A stretch of DNA of 64,000 bases from Mastigamoeba balamuthi (lineage: Eukaryota > Evosea > Mastigamoebida > Mastigamoebidae): positions 614,777 through 678,776 of the forward strand of contig CACRSC010000001.1 of the NCBI GenBank assembly GCA_902651635.1. Direction: 5' to 3'. Of the stretch, positions 11,127-22,000 are shown one piece after another; positions within the stretch are counted from its first letter, which is position 1, and each line of letters starts with the position of its first letter. The translations under genes and the position numbers were made by a program. The notes below the pieces were generated by a model. It was not told the origin of the DNA. It saw nothing but the letters and a program-made list of their open reading frames with translations, and did not search any database.

Positions 11127-11184
11127 ACACCGGGAATATCGCGGTGTGGATATTCCCGTATGGCCGATGACGCCGCCGGTGCAC
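11123..11184. repeat. 62-bp direct repeat, right copy, with perfect hairpin
   Basis: Here the inverted repeat is perfect over 10 bp: CGGGAATATC at 11131-11140 and GATATTCCCG at 11149-11158. A second ATG in the same context as 9795 opens a short frame that stops soon after. Confidence 0.85.
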
Positions 11185-11802
11185 CCGTGAGTGACGTCGG
11201 GAGAGTGAGACTAAGAGAGCAGAACTAGTAGAGGGGTAAGGGAAAGGAGTAACAAGGAGCTAAGGTTCCTATTACTAACCGCCCTAGGCCCGGGCTCTAC
11301 AATGCGAGCGGATAAACCGCTCGGAATCGCAGCACCAGGATCCGCAAGTGGGGCTGACGCGGGTCGCCTACGACGGCCGGTCTGCAGCGCCTCGGTCAGC
11401 CGATGGTCGACGCAGAGCGTGCGTCTTGCACGAGTACACGAGGAACGGTCGCGGCAGCGCAGTGTCCTCTCCGCGTTGTTCATTCCCGGAGCCTGCATGC
11501 TGCTGGCACGCGCTCCGCCCCCACTCGCCGCCGGCGCATCGTCCCCGGACGTCCCCGCACTCGACGACTGCGTACCCGCCCCTCGCGTGGCACGGAGAGG
11601 AGTCCGCGCATTGCACTCTGAGGAGCGCCCCCGACGGCGCCAGTGCCCCTAGGGCCCTGCATCTGTCGCAGGCGAGCTGGAGCGTCCCGCAGCGGAGGGC
11701 TGCAGTGTTGCAGGCGTAGCACAGCCAGCACGGCGATTTCAGGTTATCGAGGCCTCGAGGACGCCCCCGGCCAGCAATCAGCGTGTTGCCCGAGCTACGC
11801 AC
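11185..11802. other. Spacer with a Cys-rich open frame on the minus strand
   Basis: The minus strand is open from 11814 to 11368 (148 codons). It encodes many cysteines in CxxC-like spacing (CWLCYAC, then CDRC). Its first ATG lies inside the left inverted repeat of the transposon, so it could be the remains of a gene interrupted by the insertion. There is no family match I can name, so I do not call a gene. Confidence 0.35.
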
Positions 11803-11852
11803 TGAGTCCCGCACCCAAAACGATCCACCGCCCCCAAAACGATCCAGAAAAA
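11803..11852. repeat. Terminal inverted repeat, left
   Basis: Inverted match to 13493-13543. Internal doubled word CCCAAAACGATCCA at 11814-11827 and 11833-11846. Confidence 0.85.
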
Positions 11853-11912
11853 TCCACCAAAGAAGCGAGGTAGCAACTCGGGGCTGTGTTGGGGGAGGGT
11901 GATACGTTGAAG

Positions 11913-13360
11913 TCAGAGGTTATGCCTCTGTGTGAATACGATGTGTGCGTGGCCACGCTTACGTGGTGATTTCTTGGGGAGGGAGATCTGATTGTGAGTT
12001 CCGCAGTGAAGTTCGTGCTCCACCATGATACGGCGGCACCGAACGACGCAGGCAGGGCAGAGCCCGAACACGTCGCAGGACGAGCACCACAGCCACTTGG
12101 ACGAGGAGCGCCAGACAGGAAGAGGCTCGCCTGCAGGGTGGTCGCCACGGCAGGTGTGTTCCTCGCGCGAGCGCTTACGCACCTGCATCAGCTCCTCGCG
12201 AGCCGCGCGCTTGGCACCGCGCTCAGCACGAGCCCTTGCCACAGCCTCGGCCTCTTGCTTGCACTTCTGCTTGTTGGCCTCCTCGAGGGCAAGCAGCTCT
12301 TCAGTTCCGAACAATTTGTCCACCCCGCAAGCCTGGGGTGGACCTTGGCGACTTCGGCATCGTCCTCCGCAACCTCACCGCGGACGATGAGGTACAGATC
12401 GTGCTTGAAGACCGTGAGCGCCTTGTCGTTCAGCGGGTTGAGGAAGTGCGTGACCTGTGGGGGCAGGTAGAACCCGTGGACCTTATTCTTAACGCACCAT
12501 GCCAGGACCTTGGGCGTGCTGTGGGCAGACAGATTGTCCACGAGAACGAGCGGCTCGATTCCTGGCTCACAGAGAGCTTGAATCGCCTTGAGCTTCTCGA
12601 GGCACGTGAGCCAGACCTCAGCGTTCAGGCACCCCGACTCAGTGAACACCCAGAACGTCTGCCTGCTATCAGAGCACTTGTGGCCAAGGCCCTCGATGTA
12701 CAGCCTCGACTCTCCGCACGGCTTGAACAGCAGGATAAACACGTCCATCACGACGGCACCAGAGGCCTGCACGAATGGGACGTAGCTGGCGATCTTGCCG
12801 CCCTTGTTCTCGACCTTGCTGTGCTTGTCGCACCTCTTGGAGTTGAGGGACTTGGGCGCGAGCATGCCCGATGGCAGAATGATGCGTGTCTCGTCCGCGT
12901 TGATGATGTTCAATGCCGAGAGGTGGTACTTCTTGAGGTACAACGGGAAGGCCTTGGCCCAGAACTTGACGTTGGGCAGCGTGCTCGCTGACACATGAGC
13001 GGACGTCAGTCCCACTGCAGTGCCGTAGGAAATGTCGTCCTTGTGCCTCTCGACAAAGTCGTTGACCCAGTGCCTGAGGCTATGGTCGGCCAGCTCTGGG
13101 TGCAGCTCCTTCGTGACGGCCACAAACTCGTCCTTCAGCATCGGGACGTGCATCATGCTGGCCACATCTGCAACCGCGCAGAGGAACGTCTCCTCGGAGT
13201 TCGTCAGGAGCTGGCTGCCATGATCGTGGTCTGGATGCGTGCTCATGCGAGCATACACACTGTGCACAGTGGCGGGGGTCGTGCCGAGCTTCTCTGCAAT
13301 GGTGGCACTCTTGGCACGGATGCTCTCCGGCTGGCCAACCACTGCCATATCGGTGCGCAT
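11913..13360 (-). pseudogene. Pogo/Tc1-mariner-like DDE transposase, frameshifted
   Basis: Two overlapping minus-strand frames. The first (13360 to about 12330) has an N-terminal helix-turn-helix region and a DDE nuclease core: NADETRI (first Asp), LVLVDNLSAH (second Asp) and PPQVTHFLNPLND at the usual third-acid position. There the family consensus QPLD reads NPLN, with Asp one residue later. The second frame (to 11913) supplies a charged helix and a Cys/His cluster (WCSSCD, CPAC, then HELHC). The frames would join if one C were added to the C run in GTCCACCCC near 12335. This is therefore a one-base deletion or a sequence error. Function would be cut-and-paste transposition of the surrounding element; as written it is probably inactive. 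Confidence 0.8.
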
Positions 13361-13492
13361 GACTTCGAAAATTGCGCGCCGCCTCTTGTGCCCTGGGGCA
13401 CGCGCCCTCTCCCTTGCCCTCGCCGTGCTTCCCCGCCCTTGCCCTCGAGCCTGCCTTCCGACGCTCCATCTTGCTTGATCCCATTCTTTGAG

Positions 13493-13543
13493 TTTTTGCT
13501 GGATCGTTTTGGGGGCAGTTGATCGTTTTGGGTGCGGGACTCA
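13493..13543. repeat. Terminal inverted repeat, right
   Basis: Inverted match to 11803-11852; contains GGATCGTTTTGGG and GATCGTTTTGGG in tandem. Confidence 0.85.
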
Positions 13544-14733
13544 CTCTGCGGAAATTCAAAGTTAACTCTGCAAGAATCTGCATAAAAAGTGAACTCTGTG
13601 AGAAATGAAGAGAGATAGCAAAATCTGCAAACTCGATAGCAAACTAACAAACCCCTCAATCCCCCCCACCACTTATCATACCAAGGCGGCTCAGTCAATC
13701 ACAAGGACTAATGGCAGACCGTGAGGACCCCTTAGATCACAGGCAGAGCTATATCCTTTTTCAAATTTAAGGGAGTATAGTGTGTGAAAAAACAAAGCAG
13801 GAATTCGTCCTGGCTGTGATAGCCTGATCGCAATCAGTGCAGCAATTGCACAGAGTGGCCCAGGTCTGTACATCACCCTAGAGCTTCAGAGGGAGATCTG
13901 CCTTCTGGCAGCCTATAAAATTGTAAACCTATTTTTAGTATTTCACAATCATAATCGCAATTAATATATTAGGATTCACGTGATTGGAAGGAACAAATAC
14001 TAGAGAATCAGAGTTATTCACACTCAGAACAAGGCCAGGCAAGACCCAGAAAAAGAGCAAAAATATGTGCTGCATTTCCACTTAGAGCAGAAGAGATTCT
14101 TGTATCTTATTTTTAAGTACTTATAGATCTAATATATTGCAGGCAAAGGAAGAGTTTCAAGGATATGAGGTATAAGAGATTTCTGAACTAAGAGATATTA
14201 CTGCTGCTGCTCAAACACTGTGTTCTGAGGAATGAAAACCTATATGTAAAAATGACTCCAATTGTTCCATAAAGAAATGCAAGAGTTAATATAAATCAAT
14301 TTACTGCTGTTATAGCATCTGAACCTTCTGCAGAAGTTCCTGGCTATTAAGCTGTAATTTTACATTTAGCAATACAGTCAACTCCTTTTTGAAGAGAGCA
14401 ATGTAATATTAGTTTTATGGTAGTGTTATTTGATAACAGGAAATAGATTTTGATGAGCTGGATAAAGTGCACATTTGTCATTTTCTATTATTCATGTAAG
14501 CATAAACAGAGCCACAACATCATCTGCAGTGACAGCAATGAACTCTGATTGTTTCTTCTTTCCAACAACTGTTGATGAATTGACAAGTCATAGCAAAGGC
14601 CAGCCTAACACTATGGGAATCGGGGATTTAGGGAGGACTATATATGGGAATGCAGTTAGTTGTAGGCAGGAGGGAACTGCACACACACCACAACACCAAC
14701 GAGACGATGAAATAACCTCTCTAACATTGCTCT
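13544..14733. other. AT-rich, CpG-poor spacer
   Basis: About 1.2 kb between the transposon and the 3' end of CLN3. It is clearly AT-richer than its neighbours and has very few CG dinucleotides from about 13690 to 14720. No convincing gene, RNA or repeat is visible. Confidence 0.6.
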
Positions 14734-16328
14734 CTAGAACAATGATGAAAGCGACTCAGACACCCCCGAGGATCCAGACGAGTCGGACCCGAATTTCCAG
14801 AACGTGCTGTCGAGTACGATGATGATGATCGATGCAATCGTGATGCCAATCGTGTTGCTGAGCGCGGCAAGGTTGACGCAGAGCTCCTTGTCCTTCTTGG
14901 GGATCTTCTCGTGGTGCAGCAGGAGGTAGAACACGTTGACGTAGGAAGCGCCTCCGAGAATGCCGACGTAGAGCATGAGGAGGAAGAGGAACCACACGCC
15001 AGTGTGCCCGTGGATCCACTGGTACCTGCCCTGCAGCACCCAGTACACCATGTTGACGCCCTGCAGCACCGTGAGCACCTCGACGCGGCGGATCTTCACG
15101 AAGGACAGCGACGAGCGCGACAGGAAAACGCCGAGCTGGTAGCACGTGTTGAGCACCACGTACGCATTGCGCACGAACCAGTCGCTGTCGCGATCGAACC
15201 CCTTGGGTTCGGCCTTGTCCGACCCGCCCGTGCACGCCACGTACTCGAACACGTAGACGAGCAGCAGGTTGGCGGCGAGCCACGACACGAGGCGCGTGCA
15301 GCGCAGCATCCGGCGGACCGCGGACTCGTTGGCCGGGGGCTGGGGACCCAGGCTGTCATCGTCCTCGAGCGAGCTGCCAGCAGGCGGGACTGCGACAGAC
15401 TCCTGCTGCACAAGCGGCTCCTTCTCTCTGGGGTCCACGTCAGGGCACGGCGGCTTGACGACGAAGAAGAAGACGAGCACATAGACGACGGCCAGCGGGG
15501 AGAGGACGGCAAAGATGAGCCTGCCAGCGCGTGTGAGACGCTCACGCAAGACGCGAATGAGAGCTCAACTGGTTGGACATGTCCAGCCACGGGGTCACTG
15601 TCGGGCGGCGTCTGTGTCAGCAGAGGGCCGAGGGCGCTGGGAGGGGGGGAGGCCTAGCGAACCGAACAGAGTGTAGAGCAGAGCGCCGCCGACCCCAGCC
15701 ATGCCGGTCCCCGACGACCACGCGGACACGATGTCGGGAGGGAACCGCTTCAGGTACCTGCGGCGTGCGGGTCAGCACCAGCCAGGGGGGCCAAGGCCCT
15801 CGGCAAGGGCGGGCGCTGACCCGAGCAGGACGTTCTCGCCCCAGCAGCTGAAGGTGCCGATGACGACGATCGAGAGGAGGCAGAGCCAGAAGAAGCTCGT
15901 GCCCAGCGAGAGGGAGACGCACAGGCACACCAGCCCGCCAAGCGTCCCCACTCCCGTCAGCAGCACCCGCCACCAGAAGCTCGTGTTGACGAAGAAAATG
16001 GTGTTGAGCACTGCACGTCACGCGTGCGCGTGGCATTGACGTCAGACAGTGCGAAATTGGAGGCACTGAGGGAAAAAGGAGGAAACACCGGAATCGGAAA
16101 CAGAATCTAGATTTGAGAAGATCCGGGAATCGAGCGTGGCGCGCGCGTACGTTTGGCGACGATACCGAAGGAGATATTGCACCACAGGATCGCGCCGATC
16201 CAATTCTCCTGGTGGAAGTGCCTGCAGAGGCTCTGGGCGGCGCTGTTGACCATCACGTAGAACACGTTGTTGATCGTGCCCAGCACGAACAGGCCCACCC
16301 AGTTCCTCACGTAGAGCGCGGCCACCAT
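14734..16328 (-). CDS. CLN3: CLN3/battenin family lysosomal membrane protein
   Basis: Minus-strand exons 16151-16328, 15821-16010, 15599-15757 and 14734-15520 give 437 residues; human CLN3 is about 438. Family landmarks appear in order: YVRNWVGLFVLGTINN near the start, AWSSGTGMAGVGGALLYTL, GVFLSRSSLSFV, and LLMLYVGILGGASYVNVFYLL near the end. It has about ten hydrophobic segments and a charged loop (residues about 190-240). CLN3 acts in late endosome and lysosome membranes; in animals its loss causes Batten disease and affects glycerophosphodiester export. The ATG at 16328 is chosen because it directly precedes the conserved RNWVG block. The third intron uses donor CA|GTGACC, the only phase-2 donor that joins helix-forming sequence. 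GGAAATATCTCC lies about 95 bases upstream. Confidence 0.93.
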
Positions 16329-17290
16329 CCTCTGCTCTGCGTTCGCGGTTTCACACAGCGGGGCGCCCACACCGCGCGGTCGATTGGAGAGATACAAAAA
16401 TACAAACAGGAAAAAATCTCGGAGATATTTCCTGAATTATTCCGTCATAAAACTTTCAACCTGCCTCTCTGGTGCGTGCTAGCTCCTCTTTCCCGCGCAT
16501 TCCCTCGGATCCAGCTCAACTCCCGTGGAATGGAGGTTGGTTCCCTTCTCTAAGATGATCAATTCAAATGCAGCATCGAGTTTGGTACTCTCCCTTTTTC
16601 CGGGACTGTGCCGAATCGAGCCAGCCCAACCGACAGTGTGCTGCGCTGCATAGAAAAGCGGTTGCTTGTTGCCTGTGCCCTTGCTACCGCACCCGAGGTA
16701 CTGCGGCATCGAGGTGATGCATGCTTGCACCCGTTCAGCTGACGGGTTTCGTGGGTTTGGGGGTGTGTTTTTCGACCGCATTTCGGTAAACAATTTGTGC
16801 TCTAGAAGCTGGGAGCATTCCATCCGCGGGGGACATGCAACACGCAAACTCCTCAGATGCCACTGAGGTCGCCAAGTGCTAGCCCGGGCGACGCAGGCGA
16901 GCGGTGACACTCGCTGGTGCACAACGGACAGAAAAGGGGTGTGGGGGTGTGGTAACGGTGGTGTGGACTGGTATCCCTTCTCTTAACATCACGGCCTCGA
17001 CTTGGCTCTGTCCGCCCCTGCGGGCGGTGTGCTCTCTGCTCGTCAAGGCCCCGCCAGGCTCCACAAAGGGCGCCTATGCCCTCAGACGTTAGTTTTTCGC
17101 AGTGCACCCCGCAGAAATCCCAACCGACGGAGAAAAACTCGAGACACAACGATACAGCAACAGGAAAGAATCGCGTGGATACTTATGACCGCACAAACAC
17201 CCCGGCGAAAGAGTGTACTTATCACTTCAGTCGGTTATTGGAAGACATCTGTGTCACAACCAGTGCTCCAAATCAGTCTCACCCGCACGG
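16329..17290. other. Divergent intergenic region
   Basis: About 960 bases between CLN3 (leftward) and a small rightward gene. Open frames here are short with no recognisable motif. The minus-strand word GGAAATATCTCC (16421-16432) may belong to the CLN3 promoter. Confidence 0.5.
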
Positions 17291-17780
17291 ATGGAGAACA
17301 GTCCCTCCTCAAATGACGCCATGGCGGCCTCCCTCGACATAAACGCCGGCCCGAAGAGCGCAGACCTGCCGTTTCTCGTTGACTCGTCCCTCGACCCCGA
17401 CCGTTCGCATTCATTTCTCTGCCCCGGCCCGCAAGCTCTGACTCTGACTGGGTTGGTGTCGGCGCCCAGACCCGCGCCAGGAATTCGCCAACCAAACACA
17501 GACGTCGTCGCCTTCAAGCACTTCCCCTCAGATTCCCGATACCCCGGGATCAGTGGCGTCAGAGCTGGCCGCGCTGTTTCCTGGGGGGCTGCCGCTGGCG
17601 CTAACCAAGGCGGGACAAGGAGAGCGCCCCCGTAGGAAGTACAGACCCCGGAAGTTCAAGCTCACGTGGTTCGACTACGTACCCGACAAGGACGACCGCG
17701 GCAACGGGCGCTACTGCCTCCTCGTGCCTCCCTCGAGCACGTTCCCTGCTCCCGACTGGACCGTGGCGCCGCGCTCGTGA
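17291..17780 (+). CDS. Small uncharacterised protein
   Basis: Exons 17291-17402 and 17470-17780 give 140 residues in one frame. The N-terminus is Ser/Asp-rich, followed by a Ser/Thr/Pro linker, then a compact basic and aromatic end (RRKYRPRKFKLTWFDYVPD, then NGRYCLLVPP). The 67-nt intron is supported by open frame and GT-AG ends (phase 1). I do not recognise the family; no signal peptide, membrane segment or catalytic motif is visible. The codon composition matches the GC-rich host genes. A fragment of a longer gene cannot be excluded. Confidence 0.5.
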
Positions 17781-18434
17781 TCAGCCGAGGGCGGGAGGCT
17801 GCGGCGAAAAGTTGCTTCAAATAGTTGAGGGAAATAGAAAGAAAAGAGAGTCCGCGCTCGGGCGATAACAACTACATACACACACCTTCCACGCCACCGC
17901 ACAACTCCTCCACAGGGAGCAACCGCACATGTGTGCGGGCCCGTCGAATCCCCACTCGTTTGATCGGTGTGCCTGGAGCGCTCGCCGTGAGAGGAAAAAC
18001 ACACACACATCCCGCCCGAAATGTAATAAAGGTGCAATTATGTGGCTGCACTCATCTCTCGGCTTTGCCCTGGATCGTGGCCAATGCTGGTGCCGGGCGG
18101 CTTCCTCGTACAGGGACTGCAACGGGCACGCGGCTGCAGAAGTGGGGTCGCGAACAGGGGTACCCATTTCCCCGTTTTTTCTCTCTTTTCTTGCAGCTTT
18201 CTGGCACCGATGCAGGCAGAATTCACACAAGCAAGCGCCTGACAACATTGCAAGAGAAGAACATCAGCACTCATGGTCCGAACAATGAAGCAGACAGGGA
18301 CAATGACACGTCGGCGTTAAACAGTCTTCTGTTGTATTCCTGCGTGGAGCAGCAACAACATTCAAACACTGAAGGCGAAATGGACATCTAAATACCAACG
18401 ACAGAGCGAAATAGCACGGTTGGCATGCGCACGA
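17781..18434. other. Convergent intergenic region
   Basis: About 650 bases between the 3' ends of the small gene and COG2. An open frame of 188 codons (17825-18391, plus) exists but has no motif or protein-like bias. Confidence 0.5.
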
Positions 18435-20882
18435 TCAAGCAACGCCATGCGAAACGCAACGCAGGAGGCGCTGGTAAGGTTGGCTGGCCGCCACGTCCAC
18501 GCCCAGGCGCTCAGCCACAGCGCCAAGCTCCCTCATGTCCGAGCCCAGCTGCTCCTCGAACCTCGCCGTGTCCCTGGCGGCCGTACTGCCCTCGGCCTGC
18601 AGCCGCGTCATGATGCTGTCGGACCTGTGCGCCGTCAGCTGCAGCTCTGCGCTGATCTCCGTGCACTTCTCGAAGACGGCGCTGGCGACGGACGTGGACC
18701 ACCTCCTGCGGTCCTCGAGGCCCGACAGGCTGTTGGCAAAAGCCATTAGTGCGCGTAGCGGCTCGAACACCTGCGCGACGTAGTGCGACGGCGAGACGGG
18801 GCCGCGGCTGCCGCGCTGTGTGCGGATCGTGTTCATGATCGAGTACATCGGGCGAAGAAGCGCAGTGCACAGTCCCGTCGTCCCCTCGACAAACACGGCC
18901 TCCACGAGCATGCGCGATCGCTGCAGCAGTGTGACAGCCTCGTCCAGGGCCTCGTTCACTGACGCACTGATCTCGTCCGCCAGAGGAGTGCCGGCGTACG
19001 GGCTCGACATGCACGTGTCCAGCGCCAGGCGGTACTGCCCAGACAGCAGTTGCAAGAGCAGCCCGAGGTCGTAGAACGGGTGGACGAAGTCGGCGACGGC
19101 AGTCATCGAGGCCCAGGGCTCGCCTGGGGGCTGCAGCCCGGGCGTTTCGGCCACGCGCTGCTTCCACGAGGCGCCGTCAGACACCCAGCGGGCAAAACGC
19201 GATATCATCTGCATGCAGAGCCTCAGGAACATTGAGGAGGTCGCCGGAACCACGACACTGTCGGATATCGACAGCTGCAACGACTCCCACAGCACTTTGG
19301 CCGAGCGCGTCGCGAATTGCGGCGGCTTCCCGGCAGCAGAGGGCTGCGACAGCTGCTGGTTCCTCGGCAGGGCAAACGAGACCTCAAGAGCTCCCACGAT
19401 ATCCTGCACCGAACGTTGTTACGACCGACACCCAGAGACGATCAGACCGAGTACCTGCGAGCGCAGATGGAAGTAGATCTTGGTGTTCCAGCGCTTCAGC
19501 ATCTGCGCGCTGTAGACAGAGCGCATCCGCACGACCTCGTCGGGCGTGTTGCACAGGGATTCGAGCGCCTCGGTGAACCTGACAATGCGGATGTAGTTCT
19601 TCTGGAACACGTCTGCGATTCCCATGCTCTGGCTGAACAACGAGGGCGCAGCCGAGCTCAGCACCTCGTCGACGTCGAGCCACACGGCTGCCAGGAACTC
19701 GAACTCGCCGACCGCCCTGCTCTCCTCCACGATGAACAGTACCTCCTTCGCCACCCACTGGACCACGGCGTCCAGGGCTGGCGTCAGGTTGGAGTACGAC
19801 CCAACGGCGCCGCCGCTGTCCAAGCGGTCCGGGCTGAGAGCCTAGAGGCGGCAAAAAGAGCACCACCTGAGTACAGAGAGACACTACGTGCGAAGGAATG
19901 GCACGAAGGGCACCTTGAAGACATACGGGCGTATGACCTCGGTGCGGAAGAGCAAGACAGCCGCAGCAGGGCCCTGGAGAGCGCAGTACGCACGCAGGCA
20001 GGCCGCAAGAGGCTCGCGCTCCTTGCTGCGGTAGGCGTCCAGGAAAGCAGCCCCGAGCCTCTCTCTCGCCTTGGCCCTCACGCTCGCCAGCCGGTCTGCA
20101 GTCGGGGTGCGCGTGTCGGAGTGCAGTCTTGAACCGCAGTAGCGGACCTCTGACCGAGTTGATGAGAGGCGTGTCCTTGAGTGCGCTGTCCTGGTAGAGC
20201 GCCAGCTTCGACAGCAGGTTGCACACGCGCTCGATGTCGCAGGCCCTCTCCGTCGCTGAGCTCTCGGACTCGTCCAGCTGGGTGGAGGCGTGGGGGAGAC
20301 GGGCTCTGTGAGCTGCCAGAGCTCGAGCACGGTGGGTCGCCTCGCGAATGGTGGGCGGGAGCACCTGCGACAGTATCGACTCCACCTTGGAGAGCGAGGC
20401 GAGCGCTTCCTTCATCGTCTCGAGCACCAGGCGCCGCTTGGACGACTCGGCCAGCGCAGCCTCCCTCGCCGCGAGCTCTTTCGCCGCCGCGTCCACCTTG
20501 ACATACCACTCCTGGCAGCGCACGCAGGTGTCGTGCCGCGTGCGCGTCAGGATTTATTTCCAGAGATATTCCACACCCCTTCATGTGGGAAACCGGAATC
20601 TCGCACGGTGAGATCGCGGTGCAGCGACGACAGGGGGTCGGCGAGCTGGGCGATGAGCTTCTCGATGGAGCCGAGGCCCGAGCTGAGGTCCGCGAAGCTG
20701 CTGTAGTGCGCGTTGATCACGTCGAGAAGCGCCGCGTGAAGCGCCGAGCTGTGCGAGTGGAGGTCCACGAGGACGCTCTCGATCGGCAGCCGCGCGCGGC
20801 AGTCGGCAATGAACGTGTCGACGTTGAACGCGTCGCCGGTGAACACGTCCTTCGAGAAAGAAAGTGCTCGCTCGCCGTCCAT
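18435..20882 (-). CDS. COG2: Conserved oligomeric Golgi complex subunit 2
   Basis: Minus-strand exons 20577-20882, 20148-20511, 19888-20095, 19455-19833 and 18435-19403 give 741 residues; human COG2 is 738. The N-terminus has the family pattern: FTGDAFNVDTFIADCR, a long helix with VINAHYSSFADL, and GSIEKLIAQLADPL. The C-terminal half carries DIVGALEVSFALP and a helical bundle with DLGLLLQLLSGQYR. COG2 is in lobe A of the COG tether, which returns vesicles to and within the Golgi and so maintains glycosylation. A 39-nt in-frame stretch in exon 2 (near 20290-20330) could be an extra GC-AG intron. The start follows a CAG, so a 5' untranslated exon is possible. A 14-bp palindrome GACCGAATTCGGTC (20975-20988) lies upstream. 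Confidence 0.92.
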
Positions 20883-21719
20883 CTGCGCAACAAAGCAACA
20901 CACGGATACGATTTGCGATTTTTGCGGAGCACCGAGCACCGGTCTGAAGAATCTCCGGGGAATTTTTGTATCCAGACCGAATTCGGTCCAGAAACACAGC
21001 CACTCTGGCTGCTCTCCATCTCTCGTTCTTCTCTGTCTATGGGGGAAGGGGGGCAGCATGCTAATGTGTCAGCAATTGCAGAGATCATGAGAAGAGAGTG
21101 AACCTTGAAGCACCGGGCCAGCAGGAGCATCATTACCGGGAACATTGTCTTTGTCATCTGTCAGTTTTCTATGTGGAAGAGGCCACCAGTCAGACAGCGT
21201 GCATGTGCATGTCAGTTGTGATGAAAGACAGCACTAACACTTTGCTGGGTTCATGTTCAGGGGAACTGTGATGTTGGTTGTGGCTGTGCAGGGCTTCAGC
21301 TCATGCAACGAGACATTGCAGGACAGAAGGTATCAGTCAATGATGGCAGTAGATCCCTTGCATCGGCGGCCAAGACAGCTTGTACCTCGATATGGTCTTA
21401 GTTATCCTGAAGGTGCATGGTCTGCCATCAGTTCCATGAGATCCGACACTGACATTGCCCACAACCATGTATGAGAAAGGCATAAAATACCTTTATCTGA
21501 CAGAAGAACTTCCTCTGTCAAACAGCTATCACCTGTGGGCATCTACCTTATATGTGAGCATCATTGCAGCCAAGGCCAAGAGGGTACAAGAGAACCATAT
21601 GCACTATGCAAAGAACCTTTGTCTGACAGAAGAAGTACAGGATCACATCAAGCATGTTGCAGCATGCAGCAAAGACTTGTGTAGTGATGCATAGTGAATG
21701 ATCAAACTATGTACTGCTA

Positions 21720-22000
21720 CACAGACCTTTGCTTCATGTCACTATATAGGGTTTGCTACAGTGCATAGTGAAGGGTGTGTAGCAGTGTGTAGTTGTACCA
21801 TTCACTACTACTGCTATGCAGACCTTGACTAAGCACTGCTATGCAGGGTCTGCTACACTGCATAGTGAAGGGTGCATAGTGGCACATAGTTGTACCATCT
21901 GCTATGCATCACTATGTGGGCCTTCACTACACATTGCTACACAGGGTCCGCTACAGTATGTAGTGGAACCCTTCACTACAGACTGTCCTCCTTCCCTTCC
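21720..22000. repeat. CTAC/GTAG satellite-like repeats
   Basis: Degenerate repeats of words such as TGCTACA, GCATAGTGAAGGG and TAGTTGTACCAT. One block (21754 onward) recurs about 97 bp later (21851 onward). Confidence 0.7.

Larger units (their letters stand above)
11803..13543 (-). mobile_element. DNA transposon with ~50-bp terminal inverted repeats
   Basis: The left end (11803-11852) and right end (13493-13543) are inverted copies with few mismatches, starting TGAGTCCCGCACCC. Each end carries two copies of CCCAAAACGATCCA-like words in the same order, probably transposase binding sites. Between them lies one minus-strand transposase. Size is about 1.74 kb. The TA target duplication usual for Tc1/mariner/pogo elements is not evident at these exact borders, so the true ends may lie a few bases away. 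Confidence 0.85.

Noticed and set aside
11803-13543. TA target-site duplication at the transposon borders
   Set aside because: Looked for directly at both ends; the flanking bases do not match, so it is not claimed.
17825-18391. 188-codon plus-strand frame
   Set aside because: No motif and unusual composition; lies in a convergent spacer.
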